A DNA stretch of 64,000 bases, from the NCBI RefSeq assembly GCF_027980145.1, contig NZ_JAMZNK010000014.1:1-64000 (forward strand), written 5' to 3'. The notes beneath the pieces are model-generated. The model worked only from the letters and a program-made list of their open reading frames with translations, was not told where the DNA came from and made no database searches. How positions within the stretch are numbered: the stretch's first letter is position 1; each line of letters opens with the position of its first letter. The position numbers were made by a program, and so were the translations under genes. Shown here one piece after another: positions 24,970 to 36,000 of the stretch. The stretch comes from Flavobacterium azizsancarii (GTDB taxonomy: Bacteria > Bacteroidota > Bacteroidia > Flavobacteriales > Flavobacteriaceae).

Positions 24970-25934
24970 TTTTCAGGATTTAAAATTTCATTGTATAATT
25001 GAACTTGCTGTGTATAAAAAGCATCAGATAATTGACATGGAAAAAAATCAAAGGCGTGCACAGCTCCTTGTATTTCCAATAGATTAACTGCAATACCGGC
25101 CTGTTGTAATTTTGCAGCATATTTTTTTCCTTCGTCTCTCAGAGGATCCAATTCGCATACTATGATTGTTGCAGTTGGTAAATCTTTGAAATTGTCTTCC
25201 AATAACGGCACTGCATATCTTGGCGGCTTATCGATCAGGTGTGGTAAATAATGTTTCCACATCCATTGTGCTGCTTTTTTGCTTTGCATAGGAGCATTTG
25301 CTAAGTCTTGCATTGATTGGGTTTTCAGGCGATGATCCATTGCTGGATAAAGTAAATACTGGTGCTGAATTTCTACTTGCTTTTTATCTCTTGCCAGATG
25401 GGCAAGAGAAGCAGCAATAGTTGCTCCGGCGCTGCTTCCACCAATGATAATGTTGTTTTTATCCCCTTGGATATCCCCCGCATATTCAGACAACCAGAGC
25501 AGCGCATCATATCCATCTTCCAGAGCAGCCGGAAAAGGATCTTCAGGCGCCAATCGGTAATCGAGAGAAACAATTACTGCATTAATATCGATTGCCAATC
25601 TGAAAAATAAAAAATCATATTGCTCTGGAGTTCCATATATAAAAGCTCCTCCATGAAAATAAAGCAATACTGGTAAGGTACCTTTTTTGGCAGGTTTGTA
25701 TGTTCTCAATGAGATGGTACGTTTATTTTTAGAAGAAGGAATCTGAATATTTTCCAGATGTAACTCATCAGGTATTTCAGCAGATTCTTCCTTTAATGAC
25801 AATGTTAATTCCTTGGCTCTAATTTGCGCTGGATCATTCTCCAGCAAGCTTTCATAGTCTATCTGCATGTACTCACTTTTGATAATAGCCTGCCAAAGGT
25901 TGCTATCTATATTCTTCAAATTGGTGTTTTTCAT
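24966..25934 (-). CDS. HSL-type alpha/beta hydrolase (esterase)
   Basis: A 322-residue alpha/beta hydrolase of the hormone-sensitive lipase-like group. The oxyanion-hole segment is YFHGGAFIYGTPEQY, the nucleophile elbow is GGSSAGA, the acidic residue is in VCELDPLRDEG and the histidine is in QGAVHAFDFF, so the catalytic triad is complete. No signal peptide is apparent, suggesting a cytoplasmic carboxylesterase acting on small esters. It is translationally coupled to the flavodoxin-fold oxidoreductase. The combination suggests detoxification or use of an ester- or quinone-type compound, but the substrate is not identifiable. Confidence 0.88.
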   Translation of the reverse strand: MKNTNLKNIDSNLWQAIIKSEYMQIDYESLLENDPAQIRAKELTLSLKEESAEIPDELHLENIQIPSSKNKRTISLRTYKPAKKGTLPVLLYFHGGAFIYGTPEQYDFLFFRLAIDINAVIVSLDYRLAPEDPFPAALEDGYDALLWLSEYAGDIQGDKNNIIIGGSSAGATIAASLAHLARDKKQVEIQHQYLLYPAMDHRLKTQSMQDLANAPMQSKKAAQWMWKHYLPHLIDKPPRYAVPLLEDNFKDLPTATIIVCELDPLRDEGKKYAAKLQQAGIAVNLLEIQGAVHAFDFFPCQLSDAFYTQQVQLYNEILNPEK

Positions 25935-26058
25935 ATTCAGTGATTTTTATAATTCAACACAACCTTAACTTATAATCCTTATTTGTGCTTGGCAAAAGTA
26001 GACCGGTAAAGCGCCTTATTACAGGTATATTTCAAGCCTATTTAGGTATCTTTACCAT

Positions 26059-26907
26059 ATGGGAAGAGAAAATATTTATCAGTCACTCGAAGTATTTTAT
26101 GAAAAAATCGATACATGTCCACTGCGTGACAGGCAGTTTAATTTTTTTGAAATGGTTTATGTTATATCAGGTAATGGAAGCTATTGTACAAATGGAAATA
26201 AAGTAGATTTTAGGTCGGGAGACTTATTTTTGACTACGCCCAATGATTGCCATGAATTTGACCTATATGGTATTTGTGAGTTTATAGTGGTTCGTTTTGG
26301 TGAAAATTATATTAGAGAATATCAATGGAAAAGCATCGATCATATTGAATGTCTTTTATATTATGCTTCTGATTTGACAGGTTCGGTTTTGGCGGGCCAT
26401 CAAGATAAACAAATGGTTCGTATCCTTATGGGGCAGCTAGGGCAGACTATTGAGCATGACAATATTTATAACCAAGACCTGATTGCTCACTTAGTAAATG
26501 CGATTATTGTTATTGCTGCAAGAAATATATCAGCGGTTAAACCAAAAAATATTTCTCCAAGTGCAGATGTACGTATTATGCAAATATTGGATTATATTCA
26601 AGAGCATATACGTAATCCCGAACGCTTGAAAATAGCAGTAATTGCAGATCTATTTGGGTTATCGCCAACTTATCTTGGCAGTTATTTTCGTAAGCAATGT
26701 AGCGAAACCATTCAGCATTATATTTCTTCTTACAGGATCCGCCTGATAGAGCACAGACTACAATTTAGCGATAAAAGAGTTCATGAGATAGCAGATGAAT
26801 TTGGATTTTCGGATGAAAGTCATGTTAATAAATTTTTTAAAAGACACAAAGGGATGAGCCTGAGAAGTTTTAGAATGAAGGGAACAAAACAAAGCTTTGC
26901 AGGTTAA
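26059..26907 (+). CDS. AraC-family transcriptional regulator
   Basis: A 282-residue regulator with an N-terminal cupin-like sensing domain (FFEMVYVISGNGSYCTNGNKVDFRSGDLFLTTPNDCHEFDLYG, about 28-72) and a C-terminal double helix-turn-helix (about 175-275; DLFGLSPTYLGSYFRKQ and VHEIADEFGFSDESHVNKFFKRHKG). It is divergent from the esterase/oxidoreductase pair with 124 bp between the starts and is their probable regulator. The cupin part suggests a small-molecule inducer. Confidence 0.88.
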   Translation: MGRENIYQSLEVFYEKIDTCPLRDRQFNFFEMVYVISGNGSYCTNGNKVDFRSGDLFLTTPNDCHEFDLYGICEFIVVRFGENYIREYQWKSIDHIECLLYYASDLTGSVLAGHQDKQMVRILMGQLGQTIEHDNIYNQDLIAHLVNAIIVIAARNISAVKPKNISPSADVRIMQILDYIQEHIRNPERLKIAVIADLFGLSPTYLGSYFRKQCSETIQHYISSYRIRLIEHRLQFSDKRVHEIADEFGFSDESHVNKFFKRHKGMSLRSFRMKGTKQSFAG

Positions 26908-27171
26908 TTATCTATGTGTATAGTATCGTCTTATTTAACAGGAACAACGCGCCTTATCAGTAAGTCAGAGCGTTTTTTAAGTATCGCTGTTTTTGATTAA
27001 GATATTTCAATACTAAGTTGCAAAGATCAAATAAAAGTTTAATTTTACCTTATCATATATCCTTCCCGCTTGTCTGTGCAAAGTAATCCTTCCTAATTAT
27101 TTTGGCAAGTTGTTGGTTCAGTAAGGTATTTTTTTTGAAAACTATTTTCATTTACATAAACTCATAATTTC

Positions 27172-29916
27172 ATGTATCCATTTGTAAAATATATTTTGCT
27201 GCTATTTTTAGCATCATTAACTTTAGTTTCGTGCAGTCAAAAACAGGGAGATAAAATAAAAGTTGGTTTTTCGCAAGCAATGACCACAGACGATTGGCGC
27301 AAACAAATGACCAGTTCGATAAAAATTGAAGCTTCTCTCAGACCTGAAGTCGATTTAAAAATTACTGACGCCAATAACAATGTCAATAAACAAATTGAAG
27401 ATATAGAGCGATTTATAGCCAATAAAGTAGATGTAATTATTGTATCTCCAATCCAGTCCAAACCCTTAACTGCAGTTGTAGAGAAGTCGATTAAAGCCGG
27501 AATTCCGGTTCTTGTTGTAGACCGCAAGATCGATGGCGAAAATTACACGGCTTATCTTGGAGCTGATAATATTGAAATTGGAAGAGTTGCCGCCCGATAT
27601 ATCATCTCACACAGCAAAGCTTCAGGCAAAATAGTCGAAATTACAGGCGCAAACGGTTCTTCACCGGCCTATGAGCGCAGTCTGGGATTTGATCAGATCA
27701 TTAAAGGCAATAAACGTTTTACGATTGTCAATACCATTCACGGCAATTGGGAAAAAGAATCTGTTAATGCGCCCTTAAAAACAATTCTTTTACAAAATCC
27801 TGATGTTGAATACATTTTTGCCCATAACGATCGAATGGCATTGAGCGCCTGGGAAACGGCAAAGACAGTTGGATTAGAGAATAAAATTAAATTTTTAGGT
27901 GTAGACGGATTAAATTCTGTAAACGGAGGGATTGAACTGGTTAAAAGCGGCGTTTTAAACGGAACCATTTTATATCCTACGGGAGGAAATGAAGCTTTGA
28001 AACTGGCTTTAAAAATGTACCATAAAGAACCTGTTTCTAAGAACAATATTCTAAATACCATTGTGATCGACCAGAACAATGCTGAAATTATCGAGAACCA
28101 AATGGATAAGGTAGATCAGCAACAAGCGGTTATTGAGTCGCAGCAGGGAGCCATAAAAGTACAGGAAAAAGAGTATGCTTCCCAGAACAATCTGGTACGT
28201 TTGCTGAGTTTTTTCTTAGTGATTATTTTGAGTCTGACCATTTACAGTATTTATTCGACGATTTCTATTTCAAAAAAGAAAAAACAGCTTGAAAATATCA
28301 ATCAAACCGTAATCTGTCAAAATAGTGAAATACAGGAAATGGCAAAGATTGCATCGAAAAGCAACGAAGCGAAACTGAATTTCTTTACCGGACTTTCCCA
28401 TGAATTTAAAACTCCAATAACGCTGATTATGAGTTATGTGGAGTCCCTGATCGAAAATGAAAAAATCAAAGGAACCGCGCTTATTGACGAGGTAAAACTT
28501 ATTCATAAAAACTCGAACAGATTACTGCGGTTAATAAATCAGCTACTGGATTTTAGAAAAATAGAAGAGCAAAAATTTACCCTAAGAGCTTCTAGAACTA
28601 AGATTTATGATTTTACCAATGAGGTAATGACTAATTTTAAAGGCGAAGCTGCCCGCAGAAATATCGATTTTCAGCTGACGATGAAAAATAAAAATCTGGA
28701 GTTGTTTATCGATAGAGGACTTATGGATAAAGTGTACTTCAACTTGCTTTCCAATGCTTTTAAATTCACACCGGATAACGGAAAAATAGCCATTTCGATT
28801 CTCGAAAATCAGGATAATACAGTAAAAATAAACTTTAAGGATTCGGGAATTGGAATTCCTGAAAATGAATTGTCCAACGTGTTTAGTCCATTTTTTAAAG
28901 CTTCAAACAATAATAAAAACAGTTCAGGAATTGGACTTCATTTGTCTAAAGAATTTGTGCTTTTGCATCACGGTACGATCGAACTCAAATCAAAACAAGG
29001 AAGTGAATTCGTGATTACTTTATTGAAAGCAAACAGTCATTTACAGCCTTCAGAGATTGTAAATGAAATAGAAAATCTCAATATTACTCCAAATCTTATA
29101 ACAGATAATTTAGATATAGAACCTGATTTTAAAGAAGTAAACACAATTGCTGAATCAGAGAAACATTCCCTTTTAATCATAGAAGACAATATTGATCTAG
29201 TATCATTTTTAAAAGCAAAATTATCCGGTGAATATATGGTGTACGCTTCTGATGGAAGTGATGCTATTGAAAAAGCAATGGAAATTGTTCCCGATATCAT
29301 TATTTGCGATATCAATTTAGTAGACAAAGATGGTTATGAAATTAGTAGAGAATTAAAAAAAGATCTGCGCTCTTCCCATATTCCTATTATTATTCTAACA
29401 GCGCAAAGCAACAAAGAATCGGTGTTAAAAGGATTGCAGAGCGGGGTTGATCAATATTTAACAAAACCATTTAGTCTTTCTATTTTAAAACAATCCATTT
29501 CGAGTTTGCTTTTCAACAGAGAAAAACTTCGTTATTATTACACCAATAATATTTACCGTGTTGAACCTGAGTCTAAATTTGGCAATCAGGAACAAACTTT
29601 CATAACCAAGATGAATGATATTATTAAGAAGAATGTTGAAAATCCTAAGTTTTCTGTCGAGGATTTAGCCGACAAGCTCGGAGTTTCAAGAGTTCAGTTG
29701 TACCGAAAAGTAAAAGCAATTATAGGAATCAATATTAGTGATCATATCAATAATGTCAAATTAGAGAAAGCTGCTGAGCTTTTAAAGTCTAATCAGATGA
29801 ATATTTCTGAGATTGCGTACTCACTTGGATTCTCTTCTCCCAATTATTTTTCTACAGCTTTTAAGAATAAATTTGGAATTTCTCCTAAAGAATACAAAAC
29901 ATCAAATTCTAATTAA
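27172..29916 (+). CDS. hybrid two-component regulator with periplasmic sugar-binding sensor domain (fructan PUL)
   Basis: A 914-residue one-protein signalling system. Residues 1-21 are a signal with a lipobox-like cysteine at C21. Residues about 28-305 form a LacI/ribose-binding-like periplasmic domain (KVGFSQAMTTDDWR; VDVIIVSPIQSKPLTAVV; PVLVVDRKIDGENYTAYLGADN; EYIFAHNDRMA). One membrane segment lies near 342-362. Then come the kinase core with H410 in GLSHEFKTP, an ATPase domain with GIGLHLSKEF, a receiver with D713, and an AraC-type DNA-binding domain (about 815-912). The best-studied relative, BT1754 of Bacteroides thetaiotaomicron, has this architecture and senses fructose for a fructan locus. 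Its position next to a GH32/SusCD/fructokinase set strongly supports the same role. A C21 lipid anchor plus a membrane helix would be odd; cleavage may not occur. Confidence 0.9.
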   Translation: MYPFVKYILLLFLASLTLVSCSQKQGDKIKVGFSQAMTTDDWRKQMTSSIKIEASLRPEVDLKITDANNNVNKQIEDIERFIANKVDVIIVSPIQSKPLTAVVEKSIKAGIPVLVVDRKIDGENYTAYLGADNIEIGRVAARYIISHSKASGKIVEITGANGSSPAYERSLGFDQIIKGNKRFTIVNTIHGNWEKESVNAPLKTILLQNPDVEYIFAHNDRMALSAWETAKTVGLENKIKFLGVDGLNSVNGGIELVKSGVLNGTILYPTGGNEALKLALKMYHKEPVSKNNILNTIVIDQNNAEIIENQMDKVDQQQAVIESQQGAIKVQEKEYASQNNLVRLLSFFLVIILSLTIYSIYSTISISKKKKQLENINQTVICQNSEIQEMAKIASKSNEAKLNFFTGLSHEFKTPITLIMSYVESLIENEKIKGTALIDEVKLIHKNSNRLLRLINQLLDFRKIEEQKFTLRASRTKIYDFTNEVMTNFKGEAARRNIDFQLTMKNKNLELFIDRGLMDKVYFNLLSNAFKFTPDNGKIAISILENQDNTVKINFKDSGIGIPENELSNVFSPFFKASNNNKNSSGIGLHLSKEFVLLHHGTIELKSKQGSEFVITLLKANSHLQPSEIVNEIENLNITPNLITDNLDIEPDFKEVNTIAESEKHSLLIIEDNIDLVSFLKAKLSGEYMVYASDGSDAIEKAMEIVPDIIICDINLVDKDGYEISRELKKDLRSSHIPIIILTAQSNKESVLKGLQSGVDQYLTKPFSLSILKQSISSLLFNREKLRYYYTNNIYRVEPESKFGNQEQTFITKMNDIIKKNVENPKFSVEDLADKLGVSRVQLYRKVKAIIGINISDHINNVKLEKAAELLKSNQMNISEIAYSLGFSSPNYFSTAFKNKFGISPKEYKTSNSN

Positions 29917-30140
29917 TACAAAAGCATTCCATTTTATGTATCAATTTTGTACCAAATGTAACATAATCGAAACTACATGGTTTTCGTAATTAAATTTCAA
30001 TAAGTATAAAACCTTGTAAATAAGACAGTTAATTCTTTTGTGTCAATCTATCAATATTTAAGGAATTAAATTGTAACATCATTAAAAATAAGTTGTTTTT
30101 TTTGCGGATATCTTAGCGATAAGTTTTTAATACATCTACA

Positions 30141-31499
30141 ATGAACAAGATATTGATTTGGTCTGTTACTGCTGCACTGGCAGGTTTTCTATTCGGTTTT
30201 GATACCGTAGTTATTTCTGGAGCTGATAAACAATTACAGCTTCTATGGCATTCATCTGATGCTTTTCATGGATCTGTTGTTATGGCAATGGCACTTTGGG
30301 GAACTGTTATAGGAGCCATTTTTGGAGGAATTCCAACCAATAAAATAGGACGTAAAAAGACATTGTTCTGGATCGGAATCTTATATTTTATTTCTGCCAT
30401 TGGTGCTGCTTTTGCAAACGATCCTTATGTATTTGCCGCTTTCAGGTTTATAGGCGGTTTAGGTGTTGGCGCCTCAACTATTGCTGCTCCGGCTTATGTA
30501 TCAGAAATTGCTCCGCCAGAGAAACGCGGACGTTTGGTAGCGTTGTATCAGTTCAATATTGTATTAGGAATTCTAATTGCCTTTATATCCAATTTCTTTT
30601 TAAAGGATATCGGAGAAAATGCGTGGCGCTGGATGGTAGGAGTTCAGGCGATTCCATCCGTTATTTATATTCTTTTTATTCTTACAATCCCAGAAAGTCC
30701 AAGATGGTTATTGTCTAGAAACCGTGACGAAGAAGCCCGTAAAGTTTTGTTTCAAATTGATCCCACTGCGGATCTAAAAGATATAATGGATGATTCCAGA
30801 GAAAACGGAGTTACCAAACATGAGAATATCTTCATGAAAAAATATCGTTTTCCGTTGATGTTGGCTTTTTTAATTGCCTTTTTCAATCAGTTTTCAGGAA
30901 TCAATGCCTTTTTATATTACGCCCCAAGAATTTTTCAAGAAGCAGGTTTAGGACAAAATACCGCTTTACTGAGCAGTATCGGCATTGGGATTACCAATCT
31001 TATATTTACCTTAATCGGAGTAGCATTAATTGACAAATTAGGAAGAAAGTTGTTAATGTACATTGGTTCTGTAGGATATATTATTTCCCTTGGATTAGTC
31101 TCTGCTTCGTTTTATTACAATTGGGGAGGATTATCAGTACCAATTTTCCTTTTCTTATTTATTGCTTCACACGCCATTGGGCAGGGAGCCGTGATCTGGG
31201 TTTTCATCTCAGAAATTTTTCCTAACCATATCCGCGCGTCGGGACAAGCTTTCGGGAGTTCCGTACACTGGGTTTTAGCGGCCATTATTCCCTCTTTAAT
31301 TCCGATGCTTTTTTCAGAAATCGGACCTGATGTGGTATTCTTAATTTTTGCACTGATGATGGTGCTGCAGTTGCTCTTCGTAATTTTTATAATGCCTGAA
31401 ACTAAAGGAATCTCTTTAGAAGTATTAAGTGAAAATCTAACCAAAAAAAATATCAAAAAACATGACATCAAAGAAACATCTACCGCTGGCATTTTATAG
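30141..31499 (+). CDS. MFS sugar porter (fructose or sucrose uptake)
   Basis: A 452-residue major facilitator with twelve predicted membrane segments and sugar-porter family signatures: GGIPTNKIGRKKTLFW, RFIGGLGVGASTIAAPAYVSEIAPPEKRGRL, PESPRWLL, GINAFLYYAPRIF and C-terminal PETKG. It belongs to the XylE/GLUT-like group that imports monosaccharides by proton symport. As the first gene after the fructose-type sensor and overlapping the GH32 gene by 38 bp, it most likely brings fructose across the inner membrane. The C-terminal tail is highly basic. Confidence 0.88.
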   Translation: MNKILIWSVTAALAGFLFGFDTVVISGADKQLQLLWHSSDAFHGSVVMAMALWGTVIGAIFGGIPTNKIGRKKTLFWIGILYFISAIGAAFANDPYVFAAFRFIGGLGVGASTIAAPAYVSEIAPPEKRGRLVALYQFNIVLGILIAFISNFFLKDIGENAWRWMVGVQAIPSVIYILFILTIPESPRWLLSRNRDEEARKVLFQIDPTADLKDIMDDSRENGVTKHENIFMKKYRFPLMLAFLIAFFNQFSGINAFLYYAPRIFQEAGLGQNTALLSSIGIGITNLIFTLIGVALIDKLGRKLLMYIGSVGYIISLGLVSASFYYNWGGLSVPIFLFLFIASHAIGQGAVIWVFISEIFPNHIRASGQAFGSSVHWVLAAIIPSLIPMLFSEIGPDVVFLIFALMMVLQLLFVIFIMPETKGISLEVLSENLTKKNIKKHDIKETSTAGIL

Positions 31500-33069
31500 T
31501 GCAATGGTACTTTCTATTGGAGGATGCAAACCTTATTCGGCTTTTGCACAAACCACTGCTGTTGCAACAAACATTGCTACAGAAGAAAAAATGTACCGTC
31601 CTAATTTTCATTTTACTCCAAAAAATGGCTGGATGAATGATCCTAACGGAATGTTCTATGCTGATGGTTATTATCATTTGTATTACCAGCATTATCCTGA
31701 AAAAAGTGTTTGGGGACCTATGCATTGGGGGCACGCCATTAGTAAAGATTTAATCAAATGGGAGGAACAGCCAATTGCACTCTATCCTGAAAAAGACAAA
31801 TATATTTTTTCTGGAAGTGCTGTTGTCGATACGCATAATACATCGGGTTTAGGTACCGGAAAAACGGCTCCTATTGTGGCGATTTATACGCTGCATGATA
31901 TGACCAAAGAAAAAGAAGGAAAGATTGATGTAGAGCAGCAGGATATTGCGTATTCGAATGACAATGGTTTTACATGGCAGAAATTTGAACAAGGAAATCC
32001 AGTGATTAAAAATCCCGGAATTCGTGATTTTCGTGATCCAAAAGTAAATTGGGATGAAACCCATCAACAATGGATAATGTCTTTGGCAGCACAGGACAGA
32101 ACTCAGTTTTACGCTTCAAAAGATCTTAAAAACTGGAAATATTTATCAGAGTTCGGAAAAAATATTGGCGCTCACGGAGGAGTTTGGGAATGCCCTGATT
32201 TCTTTGAGATAAAAGTAAAAGGAACCAATGAATCCAAATGGGTTTTAATTCAGAATTTGAATCCCGGCGGCGCGAACGGAGGATCGGGAACACAATATTT
32301 CATTGGTGATTTCGACGGAACAAATTTTACATTAGAATCTAATTTTGCTAAAAAAATAGAACAAGAAAAAGCGGCATGGCTTGATTACGGAAAAGATAAT
32401 TATGCAGGCGTGACCTGGAATAATATTCCAAGTGCTGACGGACGAAGATTATTTATTGGCTGGATGTCGAATTGGGATTATGCACAACAAGTTCCAACAC
32501 AATCCTGGAGAAGCGCCACAACAATTGCGCGTGAACTTCAGGTAATCAAAAAAGGGAACGATTATACTTTGATTAATTTTCCTGTAAAAGAAATAAACAA
32601 ATACATTGGTAAAACAATCAAAGTGAAAAGCCTGAAAGGGAAAGGAAAATTAGTGTTGGTTCAAGCAGGGAAAATTGATTTGACTAAGGCGATGCTTCAT
32701 TTTAATATCAGAAATCTTAAACAGGACACCTACACTTTTACACTTTCAAATGCAAATGGAGAAACGGTGACTTTCGGAATTAATAATACAGAACATTATT
32801 TATTTGTGGATCGCTTGAAATCAGGAAAAATTGATTTCTCAGAAAAGTTTGCCTCAACAATTACCAAAGCAGCTTTAGACGGAAGTCAAAAAGAAGGGAT
32901 TTTTAAAATCATTCTGGACAAAACATCTATCGAAATATTTTACAACAATGGTGAAAAAGTAATTACTGAAATCTTTTTCCCAAACCAGCCGTATACCACT
33001 CTTTGCGTTTCTTCAAAAAATGGCGTTGAGCTGAGTAACTTAGAAATTAACCAATTAAATGTAAACTAA
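31462..33069 (+). CDS. GH32 fructan hydrolase lipoprotein (levanase/inulinase/invertase type)
   Basis: A 535-residue glycoside hydrolase family 32 enzyme. The start at 31462 lies within the end of the transporter gene; it gives a good lipoprotein signal (KKHLPLAFYSAMVLSIGG before C22), whereas the later ATG at 31504 would lack the basic n-region. The five-bladed propeller shows all three catalytic acids: D60 in GWMNDPNG, D192 in FRDPK and E243 in WECPD. A C-terminal beta-sandwich (about 375-535) completes the usual architecture. It would release fructose from fructans or sucrose at the cell surface or periplasmic face. Exo or endo action and linkage preference cannot be told by eye. Confidence 0.92.
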   Translation: MTSKKHLPLAFYSAMVLSIGGCKPYSAFAQTTAVATNIATEEKMYRPNFHFTPKNGWMNDPNGMFYADGYYHLYYQHYPEKSVWGPMHWGHAISKDLIKWEEQPIALYPEKDKYIFSGSAVVDTHNTSGLGTGKTAPIVAIYTLHDMTKEKEGKIDVEQQDIAYSNDNGFTWQKFEQGNPVIKNPGIRDFRDPKVNWDETHQQWIMSLAAQDRTQFYASKDLKNWKYLSEFGKNIGAHGGVWECPDFFEIKVKGTNESKWVLIQNLNPGGANGGSGTQYFIGDFDGTNFTLESNFAKKIEQEKAAWLDYGKDNYAGVTWNNIPSADGRRLFIGWMSNWDYAQQVPTQSWRSATTIARELQVIKKGNDYTLINFPVKEINKYIGKTIKVKSLKGKGKLVLVQAGKIDLTKAMLHFNIRNLKQDTYTFTLSNANGETVTFGINNTEHYLFVDRLKSGKIDFSEKFASTITKAALDGSQKEGIFKIILDKTSIEIFYNNGEKVITEIFFPNQPYTTLCVSSKNGVELSNLEINQLNVN

Positions 33070-33092
33070 CCTTAAAACCAAAACCACTAACT

Positions 33093-36000
33093 ATGAAAAC
33101 CAAACTCATTTATTTTCTATTTTTCTTCTTTCCAATGCTGGTTATGACCGCGCAGGAAACAGGAATTAAGGGAACAGTAATTTCGTCAGACGACGGAATG
33201 CCACTTCCCGGAGCAACGGTACTTATTGCGGGAACAAATACCAGTACAGTAACAGATTTTGATGGAAATTTCTCTTTTCAAGAGGTAACTTCAGATGCAA
33301 AGATTGTCGTTTCTTTTATCGGATACAGCCCACAATCGATTGAAGTTAAAGGGCAAAAAACATTCAATATTACTTTAAAAGTAGACAACAACCAGCTCAA
33401 TGAAGTGGTTGTAACGGGATACTCCAAACAAAAGAAAACCGATATTACAGGAGCCGTGGCCGTTGTAAACATGAAGGAAGTCATGACACAACCAGAGCCT
33501 AACCCAATAAAAGCGCTGCAGGGAAGAGTTGCAGGGGTAAAAGTTTCGTCTGATGGTTCTCCGAGCGGAGCTAATACAAAAGTTGTGATTCGTGGAGTAG
33601 GAACCTTAAACAACACAGACCCTCTTTATGTAATTGACGGAATGCCAACAAAATCCGGAATGCACGAATTAAATCCAAATGATATTGAATCGATTCAGGT
33701 TTTAAAAGACGCTTCATCGGCTAGTATTTACGGTTCCCGTGCTTCAAACGGAGTAATTATCATTACTACCAAAAAAGGAAAAGAGGGTAAAATGAGAATT
33801 AATTTCAGCACTTATACTTCTTTTTCAAATTATTCCAGAAAACAGGAAGTATTAGATGCTAATCAATTTGGTCAGGCTTTATGGCAGGCAAATATTAACG
33901 ACGGCTTAAATCCAAACAATAATAATTTACGTTATCAGTTTGACTGGTCTGTAAACAATAACAAACCACAACTAAACAAAGTGTTGATTCCTGAATATCT
34001 AGATGCGAATCAAACCCTGAAAGCTTCGGATACAGATTGGTACGATGCAATTTCGCAAACCGGAATCGCGAATTCGTATGATTTATCTGTTTCTAATGCA
34101 TCAGATAAAGGAAGTTATGTTTTTTCTTTGGGGTATTATGGGAACGAAGGTGTTGTAAAAACGACTGATTTCGAAAGGATTTCTGCCAGAATGAATGGTT
34201 CTTATAAATATTTTGACGGTAAACTGGTAATTGGAGAAAATTTCTCGATGACGCGTACCAATGAGGTTACAGATCCAGGAGTTCTTGATCCTGCGCTTCG
34301 TGCTTTACCGATAATTCCGGTGCGTACTGTAGACGGAAAAGGCTGGGGAGGACCAGTAGGAGGAATGAACGACAGGCAAAATCCTGTTCGACTTTTAGAA
34401 TATAACAAAGACAATAAATATGATTATTTGCGTCTTTTCGGAAATATGTATGCTGATTTAGAGATCATCAAAAATCTGCATATCAAAAGTAGTTTTGGTA
34501 TTGATTATGGATCTTATAAAAAACGAACGCTGCAAAGAAGTTATCAATCAGGTTATCTGAAAAACGATCAGTCATCAGTAACCATTGATCAGTCGGTAAG
34601 TGATAAATGGACTTGGACGAATACTGCCATTTACAGTTTGAATTTCGGAAAAAGCAACCTGAATTTGATGGCAGGAACAGAGATGTACAAAGATGTTTAT
34701 GATACGACAACTTTACGTAAAAATGACTTTTTGATAGAAACTCCTGATTATATGTATCCAGATGCTGGAACTGGAGAATCGTTTACCAGCGGAACTTCGA
34801 CAACCTATTCTTTGCTGTCATATTTTGGAAAAGTAGATTATGAGTTTGATAACCGTTATTTACTTTCAGGTACGATTCGTCGTGACGGATCATCCCGTTT
34901 TGGAAAAAACAATCAATTTGGAACCTTTCCAGCAGTTTCGGCAGGATGGAGAATCAGCAATGAAAATTTCATTAAAAATAATGCGCCTGTTTTCTCTGAT
35001 TTAAAACTAAGAGCAGGTTGGGGACAAACCGGAAATCAGGAAATCAGTAATACTGCGGTTTACAGTTTGTATTTGGCAAGTTATGCAGGCGGAAGTCCAA
35101 CTTGGGCTACTTCTTACGGTACAGCTTATGATATTGCAGGAAACGGAAACGGTTTGCTTCCGTCTGGTTTTATTGCCACTCAGTCAGGAAATGATAATTT
35201 AAAATGGGAAACCACTACGCAAACCAACATAGGTTTAGATTTTGGATTATTCAAACAAAAATTAAGCGGTTCTGTAGATTATTACATCAAAAAAACAGAT
35301 GATATTCTGGTTTTACCACCTTATTTAGGTGTAATTGGCGAAGGCGGAAATCGTTGGGTAAACGGTGCTTCGATGCAGAATGAAGGCTGGGAAGTTAGTT
35401 TAGGATACCATGACGAAACCTCATTTGGACTTAAATATGATATTTCGGCGAATGTTTCAGCCAATAAAAACAAGATTACAAAATTGCCTGATGAAGTACG
35501 AAATAGCTACGGAGGAGATGGACTTGACGATAATATCTTAGGTCGTCCAATTAACTCAATGTACGGTTATGTAGCTGACGGACTCTTTAAAAGTCAGGGC
35601 GAAGTAGATAACTCGGCCACTCAGGAAGGAAAAGGCCTAGGAAGAATTCGTTACAAAGATTTAAACGAAGACGGAGTTATTACAGATAAAGACCGTACCT
35701 GGATAGGAAATCCAAATCCGGGATTGACGTATGGTTTTAATTTGGGATTAGGGTATAAAAACTGGGATTTTACCACTTTCTGGGAAGGAGCAAGTGATGT
35801 TGATGTCATAAATAATACAAAATACCAAACTGATTTCTGGAGCGTAGATGACGTAGGTTCTAATAAAGGAACACGTTTATTAAACGCCTGGTCTGTTGAT
35901 AATCCTAATTCTACTATTCCTGCCTTAACTACTGTAGACAGGAATGCAGAATCAAGATTTTCGACTTATTATGTAGAAAACGGAAACTATCTTAAACTTC